This document shows, in pieces, positions 46,339 to 55,700 of a DNA stretch of 64,000 nucleotides; position 1 is the stretch's first letter, and every line of letters begins with the position of its first letter. The notes beneath the pieces are model-generated. The model worked only from the letters and a program-made list of their open reading frames with translations. It was not told the origin of the DNA and ran no database searches. A program made the position numbers and the translations under genes. Where the stretch lies: NCBI RefSeq assembly GCF_014205335.1, contig NZ_JACHNH010000001.1, positions 2,908,501 through 2,972,500 of the forward strand, in the 5' to 3' direction. The DNA is from Amorphoplanes digitatis (GTDB lineage Bacteria; Actinomycetota; Actinomycetes; Mycobacteriales; Micromonosporaceae).

Positions 46339-47891
46339 CGCGACCAGCCCCTCGAACGCCGGGACGCCGAGGCGGGGCGGGCCGCCGGTGCGCCGTCGTC
46401 GCGCAGGGCGCGTGCCCGGGCCGCCACCCGCCGGCGGGCCGCGCCGGGCGGCCGTACCGCCGAGCGACGCTCTTCCGGGTGCCCGGCGATCTGGTCCAGG
46501 ACATGCCGGAGGTCCTCGATCAGGGTCTCGGCGGTGGCGTCGTCGAACAGCTCGGCGTTGTACTCCAGGCGCCCGGTCAGCGCGTCCGGTCCGTGTTCGA
46601 CGGTCAGCTCCAGGTCGAGCCGCACGGTCCCGTTCGGGCATCCGTCGATCCGCATCGTGGTGTCCGGGCCGAGCTCGGCGCGGTCGCTGCCCGGCGGCAG
46701 GTTGCCGAGGTTGAACAGGACGTCGAAGAGCGGGTTGCGGCTGGCGTCGCGGTCCGGCAGCAACGCCTCGGCCAGCTTGCCGAACGGAACGTCCTGCCCG
46801 GACACCGCCGCCAGCATCGCCTCGTTCGCCCGCGCGGTGACCTCGGCCAGCGTCGGGTCGCCGGCGAGGTCGACCCGCAGCGGCAGCGTGTTGGAGCACG
46901 GCCCGACGACGCCGTCGAGCTCCGGGCGCCCGCGCCCGGCCAGCGGCACGCCGATCACGCCGGCGTCGCCGCCGGCGTGTGCGGCAAGGGTGAGCGCGTA
47001 CGCGCCGAGCAGGACCCCGAACGGGGTGACGCCGGCGGCCTCGGCGGCGGCGGTGACGGCCCGCGCCGCGGGGGCTCCCAGGTCGAAGCGGCGCATGCCG
47101 CCGCGGAAGGTCTGCCGGTCCGGCCGGGGCCGGTCGGTGGGCAGTTCCCGCAGCGCCGGCCCGGCGAGCCGGTCGCGCCAGCCGGACACCAGGTCCCGCA
47201 GCAGGTCGCCGTCGACCCGCGCCCGCTGCCACCGCGCGACGTCCAGGTATTGCAGCCGCACCGGCGGCAGGTCCGCCGGCCGCCCGGTACGCCGGGCACG
47301 GTACGCCGCCGCCAGCTCGGTGCCGATGATCCCGAACGACCATCCGTCGACGAGCGTGTGGTGCGCGATCCATGCCAGGACGTGCCGGTCGTTGCGGACC
47401 CGGAGCAGCGCCAGCCGCAGCGGCGGCCCGGCGGACAGGTCGAAGACGGTCCGGGACAGCTCCGCGAGGAGTTCCCCGGCCGCCGCGTCCGGATCGTCCG
47501 CCGCGCTCACGTCGGTCAGCGGCACCGCCGGTACCCGGTCGGTCACCTCCTGGCCGAGCCGGCCGCCGGTCACCACCAGCCGGGTACGCAGCACGTCGTG
47601 GCGACCGGCGACGTCCGCGACCGCGCCGGTCAGGGCGCCGGTGTCGAGCGGGCCGTCCAGCCGCAGGGCGAAGGACACGTTGTAGGCCGGCACGCCCTCG
47701 GCGAGCCGGCTGACGAACCAGAGCTGCTCCTGCACGAACGAGGCCGGGCCCCGCCCGTCCGGGCACGAGCCGGGTGCCAGGCGTGGCTCGTCGGCAACGG
47801 CGGTGCCGGTGGCGGCGGTGCGGACCTTGGCCAGGAACCGGCCGCGTTCTTCGGCGGACATCGAGGCCAGCCGGGCCGTCAGCGTCTTCAC
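46335..47891 (-). CDS. Stand-alone NRPS condensation domain
   Basis: A 518-residue free C domain. FVQEQLWFVSRLAEG, the catalytic HHTLVDGWS (HHxxxDG intact), RGRPELDGVVGPCSNTLPLR and ASRNPLFDVLFNL are all present. A short N-terminal helix (LASMSAEERGRFLAKVR) resembles the region before free or terminal modules and could be a docking element. GTG at 47,889-47,891 has GAGGAGG 5 nt ahead; the longer GTG at 47,921 would overlap the -10. It may act in trans, because NRPS-2 and NRPS-3 begin with half C domains. Confidence 0.88.
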   Translation of the reverse strand: MKTLTARLASMSAEERGRFLAKVRTAATGTAVADEPRLAPGSCPDGRGPASFVQEQLWFVSRLAEGVPAYNVSFALRLDGPLDTGALTGAVADVAGRHDVLRTRLVVTGGRLGQEVTDRVPAVPLTDVSAADDPDAAAGELLAELSRTVFDLSAGPPLRLALLRVRNDRHVLAWIAHHTLVDGWSFGIIGTELAAAYRARRTGRPADLPPVRLQYLDVARWQRARVDGDLLRDLVSGWRDRLAGPALRELPTDRPRPDRQTFRGGMRRFDLGAPAARAVTAAAEAAGVTPFGVLLGAYALTLAAHAGGDAGVIGVPLAGRGRPELDGVVGPCSNTLPLRVDLAGDPTLAEVTARANEAMLAAVSGQDVPFGKLAEALLPDRDASRNPLFDVLFNLGNLPPGSDRAELGPDTTMRIDGCPNGTVRLDLELTVEHGPDALTGRLEYNAELFDDATAETLIEDLRHVLDQIAGHPEERRSAVRPPGAARRRVAARARALRDDGAPAARPASASRRSRGWSR

Positions 47892-47919
47892 GTCTACCTC
47901 CTCGCGCGGGATGGGCGTC

Positions 47920-47949
47920 ACCGTAGGCCGGCGCGGTTACGCGGCGGTC
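47920..47949 (-). promoter_or_regulatory. SARP-type promoter F (free C domain)
   Basis: Minus strand: GACCG from 47,949 and AACCG from 47,938 (11 bp), then 8 bp to TACGGT at 47,925-47,920. Same geometry as the plus-strand copies. Confidence 0.75.
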
Positions 47950-47961
47950 CGTCGTGGACGT

Positions 47962-47991
47962 AACCGGCGGTCAACCGGCGCCGCCTACGGT
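47962..47991 (+). promoter_or_regulatory. SARP-type promoter C (ligase-anthranilate operon)
   Basis: AACCG at 47,962 and 47,973, 8 bp, then TACGGT at 47,986. Divergent from promoter F with 12 bp between them. Confidence 0.8.
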
Positions 47992-48035
47992 CGCAGGCGT
48001 TCGGTGGCACCGACGACACCCCGGGAGCGACGACG

Positions 48036-49451
48036 ATGACCACGACCGCGGCCAACAGCCTCTGGCTGGAGGAGTACCTGCCCTTCTTCGACCGTTACCA
48101 GACCGCCGAGCTGACCGACGAGGACTGGCGGGCGTGGCGGCGCAACCGGCTGCGCACCACGCTCCGGCACGTGCGCGACCGCTCGCCGTTCTACGGCCGG
48201 CACCTGGCGGGCATCGACGTCGACTCCGTCACCCCGGACACCCTGGACCGGCTGCCCTTCACCACCAAGGACGACCTGCGCCGGGAGATGTTCGACGCGC
48301 TCAGCGGCGGCCCGGCCCAGGCGCTGATGTACTACGAGACGACCGGCACGACCGGCGCCTCGACGCCGTGCCCGCGCGACGCCAAGGACGTGAAGACCAG
48401 CAACATCCACGTCGAGTGGGCCTGGCGGCGGATGTTCGAGCGCTACTTCGGCGCGCGCCGCCCGGTGATCGGCCTGATGGGCCCGTCGGAGCTGTACGCG
48501 TTCGGCGACACGTTCGGCGACGTCGCGCAGCGGCTGGACGCCTGCCACGTCAAGATCTGGCCCGAGTCGCCGCGGGTCGGCTTCCGCAAGGCGCTGCGGC
48601 TGATCCGTGAGCTGGAGGTCGAGGTCGTCGTCGCGGCGCCGGCCCTGTGCCTCAACCTGGCCAAGGCCGCGCTGCAGAACGGCCTCGACCCGGCGCGGGA
48701 CTTCTCCGTGAAGCTGTTCTGCACGCTGGGGGAGATCTGCACCCCGGCGTTCGGCGAGAACGTGCGGTCCATCTGGGGCGCCGACGTGCGCCCCGCCCTG
48801 TACGGCTCGCAGGAGGCGCTGTCCATCGGCACCGGCTGCACCCACGACCGGCTGCACATCTCCCAGCCGAACTACCTGGTGGAGGTCCTCGACCCGGACA
48901 CCTCGGTGAGCCTCGGCGGCTACGGCACCGGCGAGCTGTGCCTGACCATGCTGATCGACGGGATCAAGCCGCTGATCCGCTACCGCACCGGCGACCTCGT
49001 CGTCGTCTCGCCCAACGCGTGCGGCTGCGGCGGCCCCGGCGACGTGGTCGAGGTGCTGGGCCGGGTCGCCGACCGGGTGCGCATCGGGGCGAACGGCTAC
49101 CGGCCGGCGCAGATCGAGTCGAGCGTGCTCGGCGGGCTGACCGGCTGCCTCGGCTACCAGGTCGTCATCGACGCCGCCGCGGACGGCGGCGACCGGCTCA
49201 CCGTCCACCTGGACCTGCGTACCCCGGACGGCGAGGAGGCCGGCCGGCTGGGCGCCGAGACCGCCGCCCGGCTGAGCGAGCGCTTCGAGGTGCCGGTCCG
49301 CGTCGACGTCACCACCGAGCTGGACCCGATCACGAACACCGGTGCGTTCGTGAGCTGGAAGGCCGCCCGGATCCGGGACAACCGGGTGGCGGCCGACGCC
49401 GACGCCGACGCCGCCCGGGCGGTCGCCGCCGCGCACCGGGTCACCAGCTGA
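48036..49451 (+). CDS. PaaK-type aryl-acid AMP ligase
   Basis: A 471-residue adenylate-forming enzyme of the phenylacetate-CoA ligase family. Visible: YYETTGTTGASTP (ATP loop), LYGSQEALSIG (A5-like), and IRYRTGDLVVV (A7-like) with a Cys-rich CGCGGPGD. It activates a carboxylic acid as AMP ester, passing it to CoA or to a carrier domain. Being first in an operon with both anthranilate synthase subunits, anthranilate is the most economical substrate. Lacking a fused carrier it must load one in trans. Confidence 0.85.
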   Translation: MTTTAANSLWLEEYLPFFDRYQTAELTDEDWRAWRRNRLRTTLRHVRDRSPFYGRHLAGIDVDSVTPDTLDRLPFTTKDDLRREMFDALSGGPAQALMYYETTGTTGASTPCPRDAKDVKTSNIHVEWAWRRMFERYFGARRPVIGLMGPSELYAFGDTFGDVAQRLDACHVKIWPESPRVGFRKALRLIRELEVEVVVAAPALCLNLAKAALQNGLDPARDFSVKLFCTLGEICTPAFGENVRSIWGADVRPALYGSQEALSIGTGCTHDRLHISQPNYLVEVLDPDTSVSLGGYGTGELCLTMLIDGIKPLIRYRTGDLVVVSPNACGCGGPGDVVEVLGRVADRVRIGANGYRPAQIESSVLGGLTGCLGYQVVIDAAADGGDRLTVHLDLRTPDGEEAGRLGAETAARLSERFEVPVRVDVTTELDPITNTGAFVSWKAARIRDNRVAADADADAARAVAAAHRVTS

Positions 49452-49461
49452 GGAGCATCCG

Positions 49462-50916
49462 ATGACCATCAGATCCCCGCGGCCACGCGCCGCGGTCCGG
49501 GTGACCACCGAGCGGCACGTGGTGCCGGCCGGCGACCCGCTCGCCGTCTACCTGGCCCTGCGGGAACGGTACGGGCCCGACCAGGTGTACCTGCTCGAGT
49601 CGCCGGCCGGGCCGGCCGACGACTGCCGGCACGCCTACGTCGGCTTCGGCGAGCTGCTGTCGGTCTCGGTCGAGGGCGAGGACGTCACGGTCGGGGGGAT
49701 ACCGGCGCTGCGCGACCTGGCCCGCGAGCGGGCCGCCCGGGCCGAGGGGCTCGAGGAGATCCTCCGGGCGGTGCATCAGCTCGTCGACGGGCCGCGGGAG
49801 ACCGACCGGTTCTCGTTCGGCTTCCTGGCCTTTCTCGGGTACGACGCGGCGCGGCACTTCGAGCGGCTGCCGTACCTGATCGAGTCGGGCGATCCGCTGC
49901 CCGACGCCTGCCTGGTCCTGCACCGCGGGCTGGTCCGCTTCGACCTGCGCGGGGGAGAGACCGAGCTGCTGCTGCACCGCGGCGACTGCTGGCCCGACGA
50001 TCCCGCGGACGAGCTGATGACGCTGCTCGCCGGCTCGGCCGCCCGCGGCGTCGCCGGGCCCGGGCCGGACCTGCCGCCGCCGCTCGCGGTGAGCGACGAC
50101 ATCGACCGGCCCGACTACCACGACACCGTCGACCGCTGCCTCGAACACATCGCGGCCGGCGACATCTACCAGGTACAGATCGGCCACCAGGTCACCATCG
50201 ACAGCGCCGCCGACCCGGTCGAGGTGTACCGCCGGCTGCGCGAGCGCAACCCGTCGCCGTACATGTCGATGGCCCCGCTTGTCGGCCGGACGCTGATCAG
50301 CGCGAGCCCGGAGCTCTTCGTCCGGGTCGAGGGCGGCACGGCAACGATGCGGCCGATCGCCGGCACCGCGCCGCGCGCGGCCGGCGGCGCGGGCGACGAG
50401 GAGATCGGGGAGCGGCTGCGCTCGGATCCGAAGGAGATCGCCGAGCACATCATGCTCGTCGACCTCTGCCGCAACGACATCGGCCGGATCTGCGAGCCGG
50501 ACACGCTGCGGGTCACCGACACGATGTCGGTCGAGGCGTACTCGCACGTGCTGCACCTGGTGTCCTCGGTGGAGGGTGCGGTGCGCGCGGGGCTGGACAG
50601 CTACGCCGTGCTGGCCGCGCTGTTCCCGGCGGGGACGATGACCGGGGCACCGAAGATCCGGGCGATGGAGATCATCGAGTCGATGGAGCACAGCCGGCGC
50701 GGCCTGTACGCGGGCGCGTTCGGCCTGATCGGGCTCGGCGGCTACGTCGACCTGGCCCTGTGCATCCGCAGCCTCGTGCACGACGACGGCCGGTACACCG
50801 CGCGGGCCTCGGCCGGCGTGGTCGCCGATTCCCGGGCCGACCGCGAGTGGCGGGAGACCCTGGCCAAGCTGAGCGCCACCTACTGGGCGGTCACCGGAGA
50901 GGAATTGCTGTCATGA
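49462..50916 (+). CDS. trpE: Anthranilate synthase component I
   Basis: A 484-residue chorismate-utilising enzyme. The motif RPIAGT has Ala where 4-amino-4-deoxychorismate synthase (PabB) has the catalytic Lys, so anthranilate (or aminodeoxyisochorismate) is the product. DPKEIAEHIMLVDLCRNDIG, VEAYSHVLHLVSSVEG and AGTMTGAPKIRAMEIIE follow. No leader peptide or attenuator is seen, so it is a pathway copy independent of tryptophan control. It overlaps trpG by 4 bp. Confidence 0.88.
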   Translation: MTIRSPRPRAAVRVTTERHVVPAGDPLAVYLALRERYGPDQVYLLESPAGPADDCRHAYVGFGELLSVSVEGEDVTVGGIPALRDLARERAARAEGLEEILRAVHQLVDGPRETDRFSFGFLAFLGYDAARHFERLPYLIESGDPLPDACLVLHRGLVRFDLRGGETELLLHRGDCWPDDPADELMTLLAGSAARGVAGPGPDLPPPLAVSDDIDRPDYHDTVDRCLEHIAAGDIYQVQIGHQVTIDSAADPVEVYRRLRERNPSPYMSMAPLVGRTLISASPELFVRVEGGTATMRPIAGTAPRAAGGAGDEEIGERLRSDPKEIAEHIMLVDLCRNDIGRICEPDTLRVTDTMSVEAYSHVLHLVSSVEGAVRAGLDSYAVLAALFPAGTMTGAPKIRAMEIIESMEHSRRGLYAGAFGLIGLGGYVDLALCIRSLVHDDGRYTARASAGVVADSRADREWRETLAKLSATYWAVTGEELLS

Positions 50917-51497
50917 AGGTCTTGCTGGTCGACGCGTTCGACAGCTTCGTGCACATCATCCGGCAGTACCTGCTGAGCATCGGGGTGGATACCGAGGTGG
51001 TCCGCTCGGGCGAGCTGGGCGTCGGCGACGTCCCGGCCACCGGCGCCGGCGCGATCCTGCTCGGCCCGGGCCCCGGGCATCCGGACGACTCCGGCCACGT
51101 CGAGCTGGTGCGGGCGTACGCCGACCGGCTGCCGATCCTCGGTGTCTGCCTCGGCCATCAGGCCATCGGGCGCGCGTTCGGCGCCCGGGTGGCCCGGGCG
51201 TCGCACCTGATGCACGGCAAGACCAGCGAGGTGAGTCACGACGGGCGGGGCGTCTTCGCCGGCGTGCCCGACGGCTTCCGGGTCACCCGGTACCACTCCC
51301 TGATCGTCGACGGCGACAGCCTGGCCGGCACCGGCCTGCGGTGCAGCGCCGTCGCCGCCGACGACGGCTACGTGATGGCGCTGCGCCACGACACCCTGCC
51401 GGTCGAGTCGGTGCAGTTCCATCCCGAGAGCGTCCGCACCGAGCACGGCATGCGGCTGCTCACCAACTTCGTGAGCGGCGCGCTCGCCGTGGCGTGA
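50913..51497 (+). CDS. trpG: Anthranilate synthase component II (glutamine amidotransferase)
   Basis: A 194-residue class I amidotransferase that gives ammonia to component I. LVDAFDSFVHIIRQYL, LLGPGPGHPDDSG, catalytic GVCLGHQAIG (Cys near residue 78), KTSEVSHDG and FHPESVRTEHG (His and Glu) complete the triad. ATG overlaps the trpE stop. Confidence 0.9.
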   Translation: MKVLLVDAFDSFVHIIRQYLLSIGVDTEVVRSGELGVGDVPATGAGAILLGPGPGHPDDSGHVELVRAYADRLPILGVCLGHQAIGRAFGARVARASHLMHGKTSEVSHDGRGVFAGVPDGFRVTRYHSLIVDGDSLAGTGLRCSAVAADDGYVMALRHDTLPVESVQFHPESVRTEHGMRLLTNFVSGALAVA

Positions 51498-51499
51498 GG

Positions 51500-52585
51500 T
51501 CAATCGGCGAGGCGCAGCACGCCGTTGTCGCGGCGCGCCCGATGGCCGGTCCAGAGCATCGTCCCGCCCCCGGCCCGGTCGAACGGGTCGGGGCGCAGCC
51601 ATCGGGCGGTGCGCGTCGGCCCGCCGCCGTAGCCGCCGCCGAGCCAGTCGGCGGCCAGGTACAGCTGCCCCTCCGGCACCGGGTGCAGGTCGTCGTCGAG
51701 CACGTACCACCTGGCGTGGTGCGGGTCCGGATCGTCCGCGCCCGGCGGCGTGGCGACGCCGTGACCGTCGAACCGGATCGGCTCGCCGTGCAGCAGCTGC
51801 CCCCAGATGACCAGCTCGTCGCAGTCCAGGCTGCGCGCGGAGTACTCCGGCGGCCCGCCGGCGGGCAGCGGCCCGCCCGCGGCGTGCGTGGCGGCGGCGG
51901 CGGCCAGGACCAGGCGGCCGTGGTCGAACACCAGGCCGCCGCCGGGCGCCGGGCCCGGCACCACGTACGCCGGGTCGCCGGGCACCACCGCCCGGCCGAC
52001 CCACGCCGGCGCCCGGCCGCCCGCCCGGTCGCGCCGCCGGACCAGCACCGGCAGCCCATGGCGCCGGGCCGGGCCGGCGTACTCCGGCTCCGCGATGATC
52101 AGCCGCAGGTCCGGCTGCGCGGGCGGCGACCCGTCGCGCATCGGCAGGTACGCCGCGCCGGCCTTGAGCACCGCCAGCCGCGCGACGACGGCGCCGGTGC
52201 CGGGGCGCAGCCGCAGCCCGACCAGCTCGCCGCGCCGGACGCCGCGCTCCGCGACGGCACGGGCCAGCGCGCCGGCCCGCCGGTCGAGCTCGCCGAACGT
52301 GAGCGGGCGCCCGGCGCTCAGCACGGCGGCCCGGTGCGGCGCCGCCGCGGTGATCCGGCCGAGCCGCCCGGTCGCCGTCCGGCCCGCGGCATCCGGGTGG
52401 TCGCCGGGCGACGGCGCCGGCCCGTGGTGGCGGGTCAGCTCGGTGATCTGCGCCAGGCAGCGCATCCGGCTGCCGACGAAGTAGGTGTCGGCCCAGCCGG
52501 GCGGGATCCGGCGGGTGAACGGCCAGAGGCCGTAGCGGCGTTCCGCGTTGACGACGATCCGCAGGTACTGCGGTGCTGCTGGCAT
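51500..52585 (-). CDS. MbtH domain fused to a dwarf, degenerate adenylation domain
   Basis: A 361-residue protein. Residues 1-50 are an MbtH-like domain (YLRIVVNAERRYGLWP, IPPGW, CLAQITELTRH). From about 90 it resembles an A-domain N-lobe (PLTFGELDRRAGALARAVAERG, LAVLKAGAAYLPM). The ATP loop expected as TSGSTGxPKG is replaced by VVPGPAPGGG, and the usual 150 or so residues of the A4-A5 core are missing. The chain resumes at YVLDDDLHPVPEGQLYLA and ends at LWTGHRAR (A7-like), without A8-A10. It is therefore probably a non-catalytic helper. GGAGGAGG precedes the ATG. Ends 3 bp after the convergent trpG. Confidence 0.75.
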   Translation of the reverse strand: MPAAPQYLRIVVNAERRYGLWPFTRRIPPGWADTYFVGSRMRCLAQITELTRHHGPAPSPGDHPDAAGRTATGRLGRITAAAPHRAAVLSAGRPLTFGELDRRAGALARAVAERGVRRGELVGLRLRPGTGAVVARLAVLKAGAAYLPMRDGSPPAQPDLRLIIAEPEYAGPARRHGLPVLVRRRDRAGGRAPAWVGRAVVPGDPAYVVPGPAPGGGLVFDHGRLVLAAAAATHAAGGPLPAGGPPEYSARSLDCDELVIWGQLLHGEPIRFDGHGVATPPGADDPDPHHARWYVLDDDLHPVPEGQLYLAADWLGGGYGGGPTRTARWLRPDPFDRAGGGTMLWTGHRARRDNGVLRLAD

Positions 52586-52616
52586 CGGCGGACCTCCTCC
52601 CGATCGCGTCCGCGCA

Positions 52617-52646
52617 AAGCTAGTGCCGGCGGGTTCGGCCGCGGTT
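52617..52646 (-). promoter_or_regulatory. SARP-type promoter G (MbtH fusion)
   Basis: Minus strand: AACCG from 52,646, AACCC from 52,635, 8 bp, then TAGCTT at 52,622-52,617. Confidence 0.72.
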
Positions 52647-52661
52647 ACCCGTGGCGGCCGT

Positions 52662-52691
52662 AACCGGTGCCTAACCAGCCGTCCGTAGCGT
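52662..52691 (+). promoter_or_regulatory. SARP-type promoter D (NRPS-3)
   Basis: AACCG at 52,662 and AACCA at 52,673, 8 bp, then TAGCGT at 52,686. Divergent from promoter G with 15 bp between them. Confidence 0.78.
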
Positions 52692-52730
52692 CCGCCGGGA
52701 CCACATCGGAGTGCCCGGAAGGAGACGGCC

Positions 52731-55700
52731 GTGCCCGACACCGCTGCTTGGGAACGACACCTGGAGGGCGTGCCCCGGCTGGTCGGCCTGCCCGTCGAAC
52801 GCGAGGCGGGGCCGGACGGCGGACCGGACGGCCGGGAGATCCCCGGTGGCCCGTACTCCGCCGCCGAGCTCGTCGCCGGCCTGGCCGCCCTGCTGCACCG
52901 CTACAGCGGCGAGTCCCCGCTGCTCGTCGGCCTGGCCGACGGGCAGGCGCCGGGACGGCTGACCGTGCTGCGCCTGACCGTCGACGCCGCCCGGCCGTTC
53001 GCCGAGCTGCGCGACGCGGTGCCGGACCTGACCGACGCCGCCCGGCAGCTCGGCGCCGTGACGCCGCAGCGGCTGCGCGAGCTGCGCGGCTTCGGCGCCG
53101 ACCCGCAGCGGCCGTGCCACGCCGCCGTGGTCACCGCCGACACCGACACCGACACCGACACCGGCACCGACACCGGCACCGGCACCGCCGGTGCCGAGCT
53201 GACCGCCGTCGCGGGCCGGGACGGACGCTGGTACCTGGTCGCCGACGCCACCATCCCGGGCGGGGACGTCGAGCGGATCGCCGGTCATCTCGCCCGGCTG
53301 CTTGCCGCCGGCGCCGCGCCCGGCGCGCCGTCGCTGGCCCGGCTCTCCCTGCTCGACGGCGAGGAGGAGGCCCGCATCCTGCACGGCTGGAACGACACCG
53401 CCCGCCCGGTGCCCGACGAGCAGTTCCCGGCGGCCATCGCCCGGATCGCCGCCGAGGCGCCCGAGCGGGTCGCCGTCGTGTCCGGCGCCCGGTCCCTGAC
53501 CTACGGGCGACTCGACCAGGACGCCAACCGGCTGGCGCAGCACCTCGCCGGCCTCGGCGTCGGCCGCGGCGACCGGGTCGGCGTGTTCTTCGAGCGCAGC
53601 CCGGAGAGCCTGCTGTCGCAGCTCGCCGTGTTCCGGCTGGCGGCGACCGCGGTGCTGCTCGACCCCGAGTACCCGGGCGAGCGGCTGGAGTTCATGGTCG
53701 AGGACTCGGCCGCGGCCGCGGTGCTGACCCGCGAGGGCCTGTCCGGGCGGCTCGGCACCCCGCCGTGCCCGGTCGTGGCGGTCGACGGCGACGCCTGGCG
53801 CGACGCGCCGGCCGTCGACCCCGGCGCCGAGGTGCACGACGAGGAGGTCTGCCACGTCGCGTATACGTCGGGCTCGACCGGGAAGCCCAAGGCCGTCCAG
53901 CTCCGGCACGGCCCGCTGCGCAACACCGCACACGTGCTGCGGGAGCAGTGCGGGCTGAGCGCCGGGGTCCGGGGGACCTGGCTGTGCTCGCCCGGCTTCG
54001 GCCTGGTGCAGGTGGACTGCTTCCCGATCCTGCTGGCCGGCGGCACCGTGCACATTCCCGAGCCGTCGGTCGCCGCCTCGCCCGAGCAGCTGCGCGACTG
54101 GCTGGTCGAGCAGCGGATCAGCCAGTCGCTGGTGCTGACCGCGATGGCCGAACGGCTGTGGACGCTGCCCTGGCCGGACGACACCGAGCTGCGCTGCATG
54201 CGGATCGCCGGCGAGCGGGTGCGCACCTGGCCCGGCCCGCGGCTGCCGTTCCACGTCCTCAACGTGTACGGGTCGGCCGAGGCGACCGTCGTGGCCACCT
54301 GTGACCTCACCGAGCTGGGCTCCGGCTCCGGCGCCGGCGCCGGCGGGCGGATGCCGCCGATCGGCCGGCCGGTGTACAACGTGCGCACCTACGTGCTGGA
54401 CGCCAACCACCAGCCGGTGCCGCCGGGCGTGCTCGGCGAGCTGTACATCTCCGGCGCGAGCCTGTCCCGCGGCTACCTCAACCGGCCGGAGGCCGACGAC
54501 GAGAAGTTCCTGGCCAACGACGTGCCCGGCGACCCGTACCCGGTGCTGTACCGCAGCGGGGACGTCGCCCGGTACTGGTCGGACGGCACGGTCGAGATCA
54601 TCGGCCGGACCGACAACGAGGTGAAGATCCGGGGCTACCGGGTGCACCTCGGCGAGGTCGAGGGCGCGCTCGCCGAGCAGCCCGGCGTACGCCAGTGCGC
54701 CGTGCTGGCCCGCGAGGACGTGCCCGGCGAGCGGCGGCTGGTGGCGTACATCGAGCCGGACCGCGCCGCGCCGCCGCGGGTCGCCGCGGTGCAGGCCGCC
54801 CTGCGCGAGCGGCTGCCCGGGTACATGGTGCCGTCCGCGTTCGTGGTCGGCGACCTGGAGACCACGCCCAACGGCAAGATCGACCGGGCCGCGCTGCCGC
54901 CGCCGCCGCGGACCCGCCCCGACCTGTTCACCGAGTACCGCGCGCCGGCGACTCCCGCCGAGCGCGACGTCGCCCGGATCTGGGCCGACACGCTCGAACT
55001 GGACGAGGTCGGCGTCGACGACGACTTCTTCGAGCTCGGCGGCGACTCGCTGCGGGTGATGCGGATGCTCGCCGGCCTGCGCACCGAACTCGGGGTCAAC
55101 CTGCGGATGTCCCAACTGGTCCGCACACCGACCGTCGCGGCGCTCGTCGGACTGCTGCCCGGCGCCGCACCGGCCGGGCGGCCGGAACCGCGGCACGACC
55201 CGCAGGCCCGGTACGAGCCGTTCGCGGTGACCGCCGCCCCTGGCGTCCGGTACGCCGAGTGGCACCAGGAGTGGCTCGACCCGGATCGGCTGGTCGAGGC
55301 GTGGCAGCGGCTGGTGGCGCAGCAGGACGCCCTGCGGCTGACCTTCGACGCCGACGGCGGCCAGCGGGTCGTACCCGCACAGGACGCGCCGCCCGGCGCG
55401 CCGCCCGTGCTCGACCTGAGCGGCCTCGACGACGCGGCCGTCGCGTCCCGCCTCGACGGGGTACGCGCCGAGCTGCTGGCCACCAGCTTCGACGGCGCCG
55501 GACCGCCGTACCGGATGCGGCTCACCCTGCTGCCGGACGAGGTGCTGGCCGTGCACCTGGCGGTGGACGCGCGCGCGAGCGACGACCGCGGCCTCGACGA
55601 GGTGCTGCCGCGCCTGCTCGCCGACCGCTACGAGGACCTGGACCTGCCCGCACCGGAGCTGACCGTCCGCGACGTGCTGACCGCGTCCGGCCGGGCGCCC

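Noticed and set aside
47919..47921. GTG at 47,921 as start of the free C-domain gene
   Set aside because: It overlaps the -10 of promoter F and has no ribosome site; GTG 47,891 has GAGGAGG.
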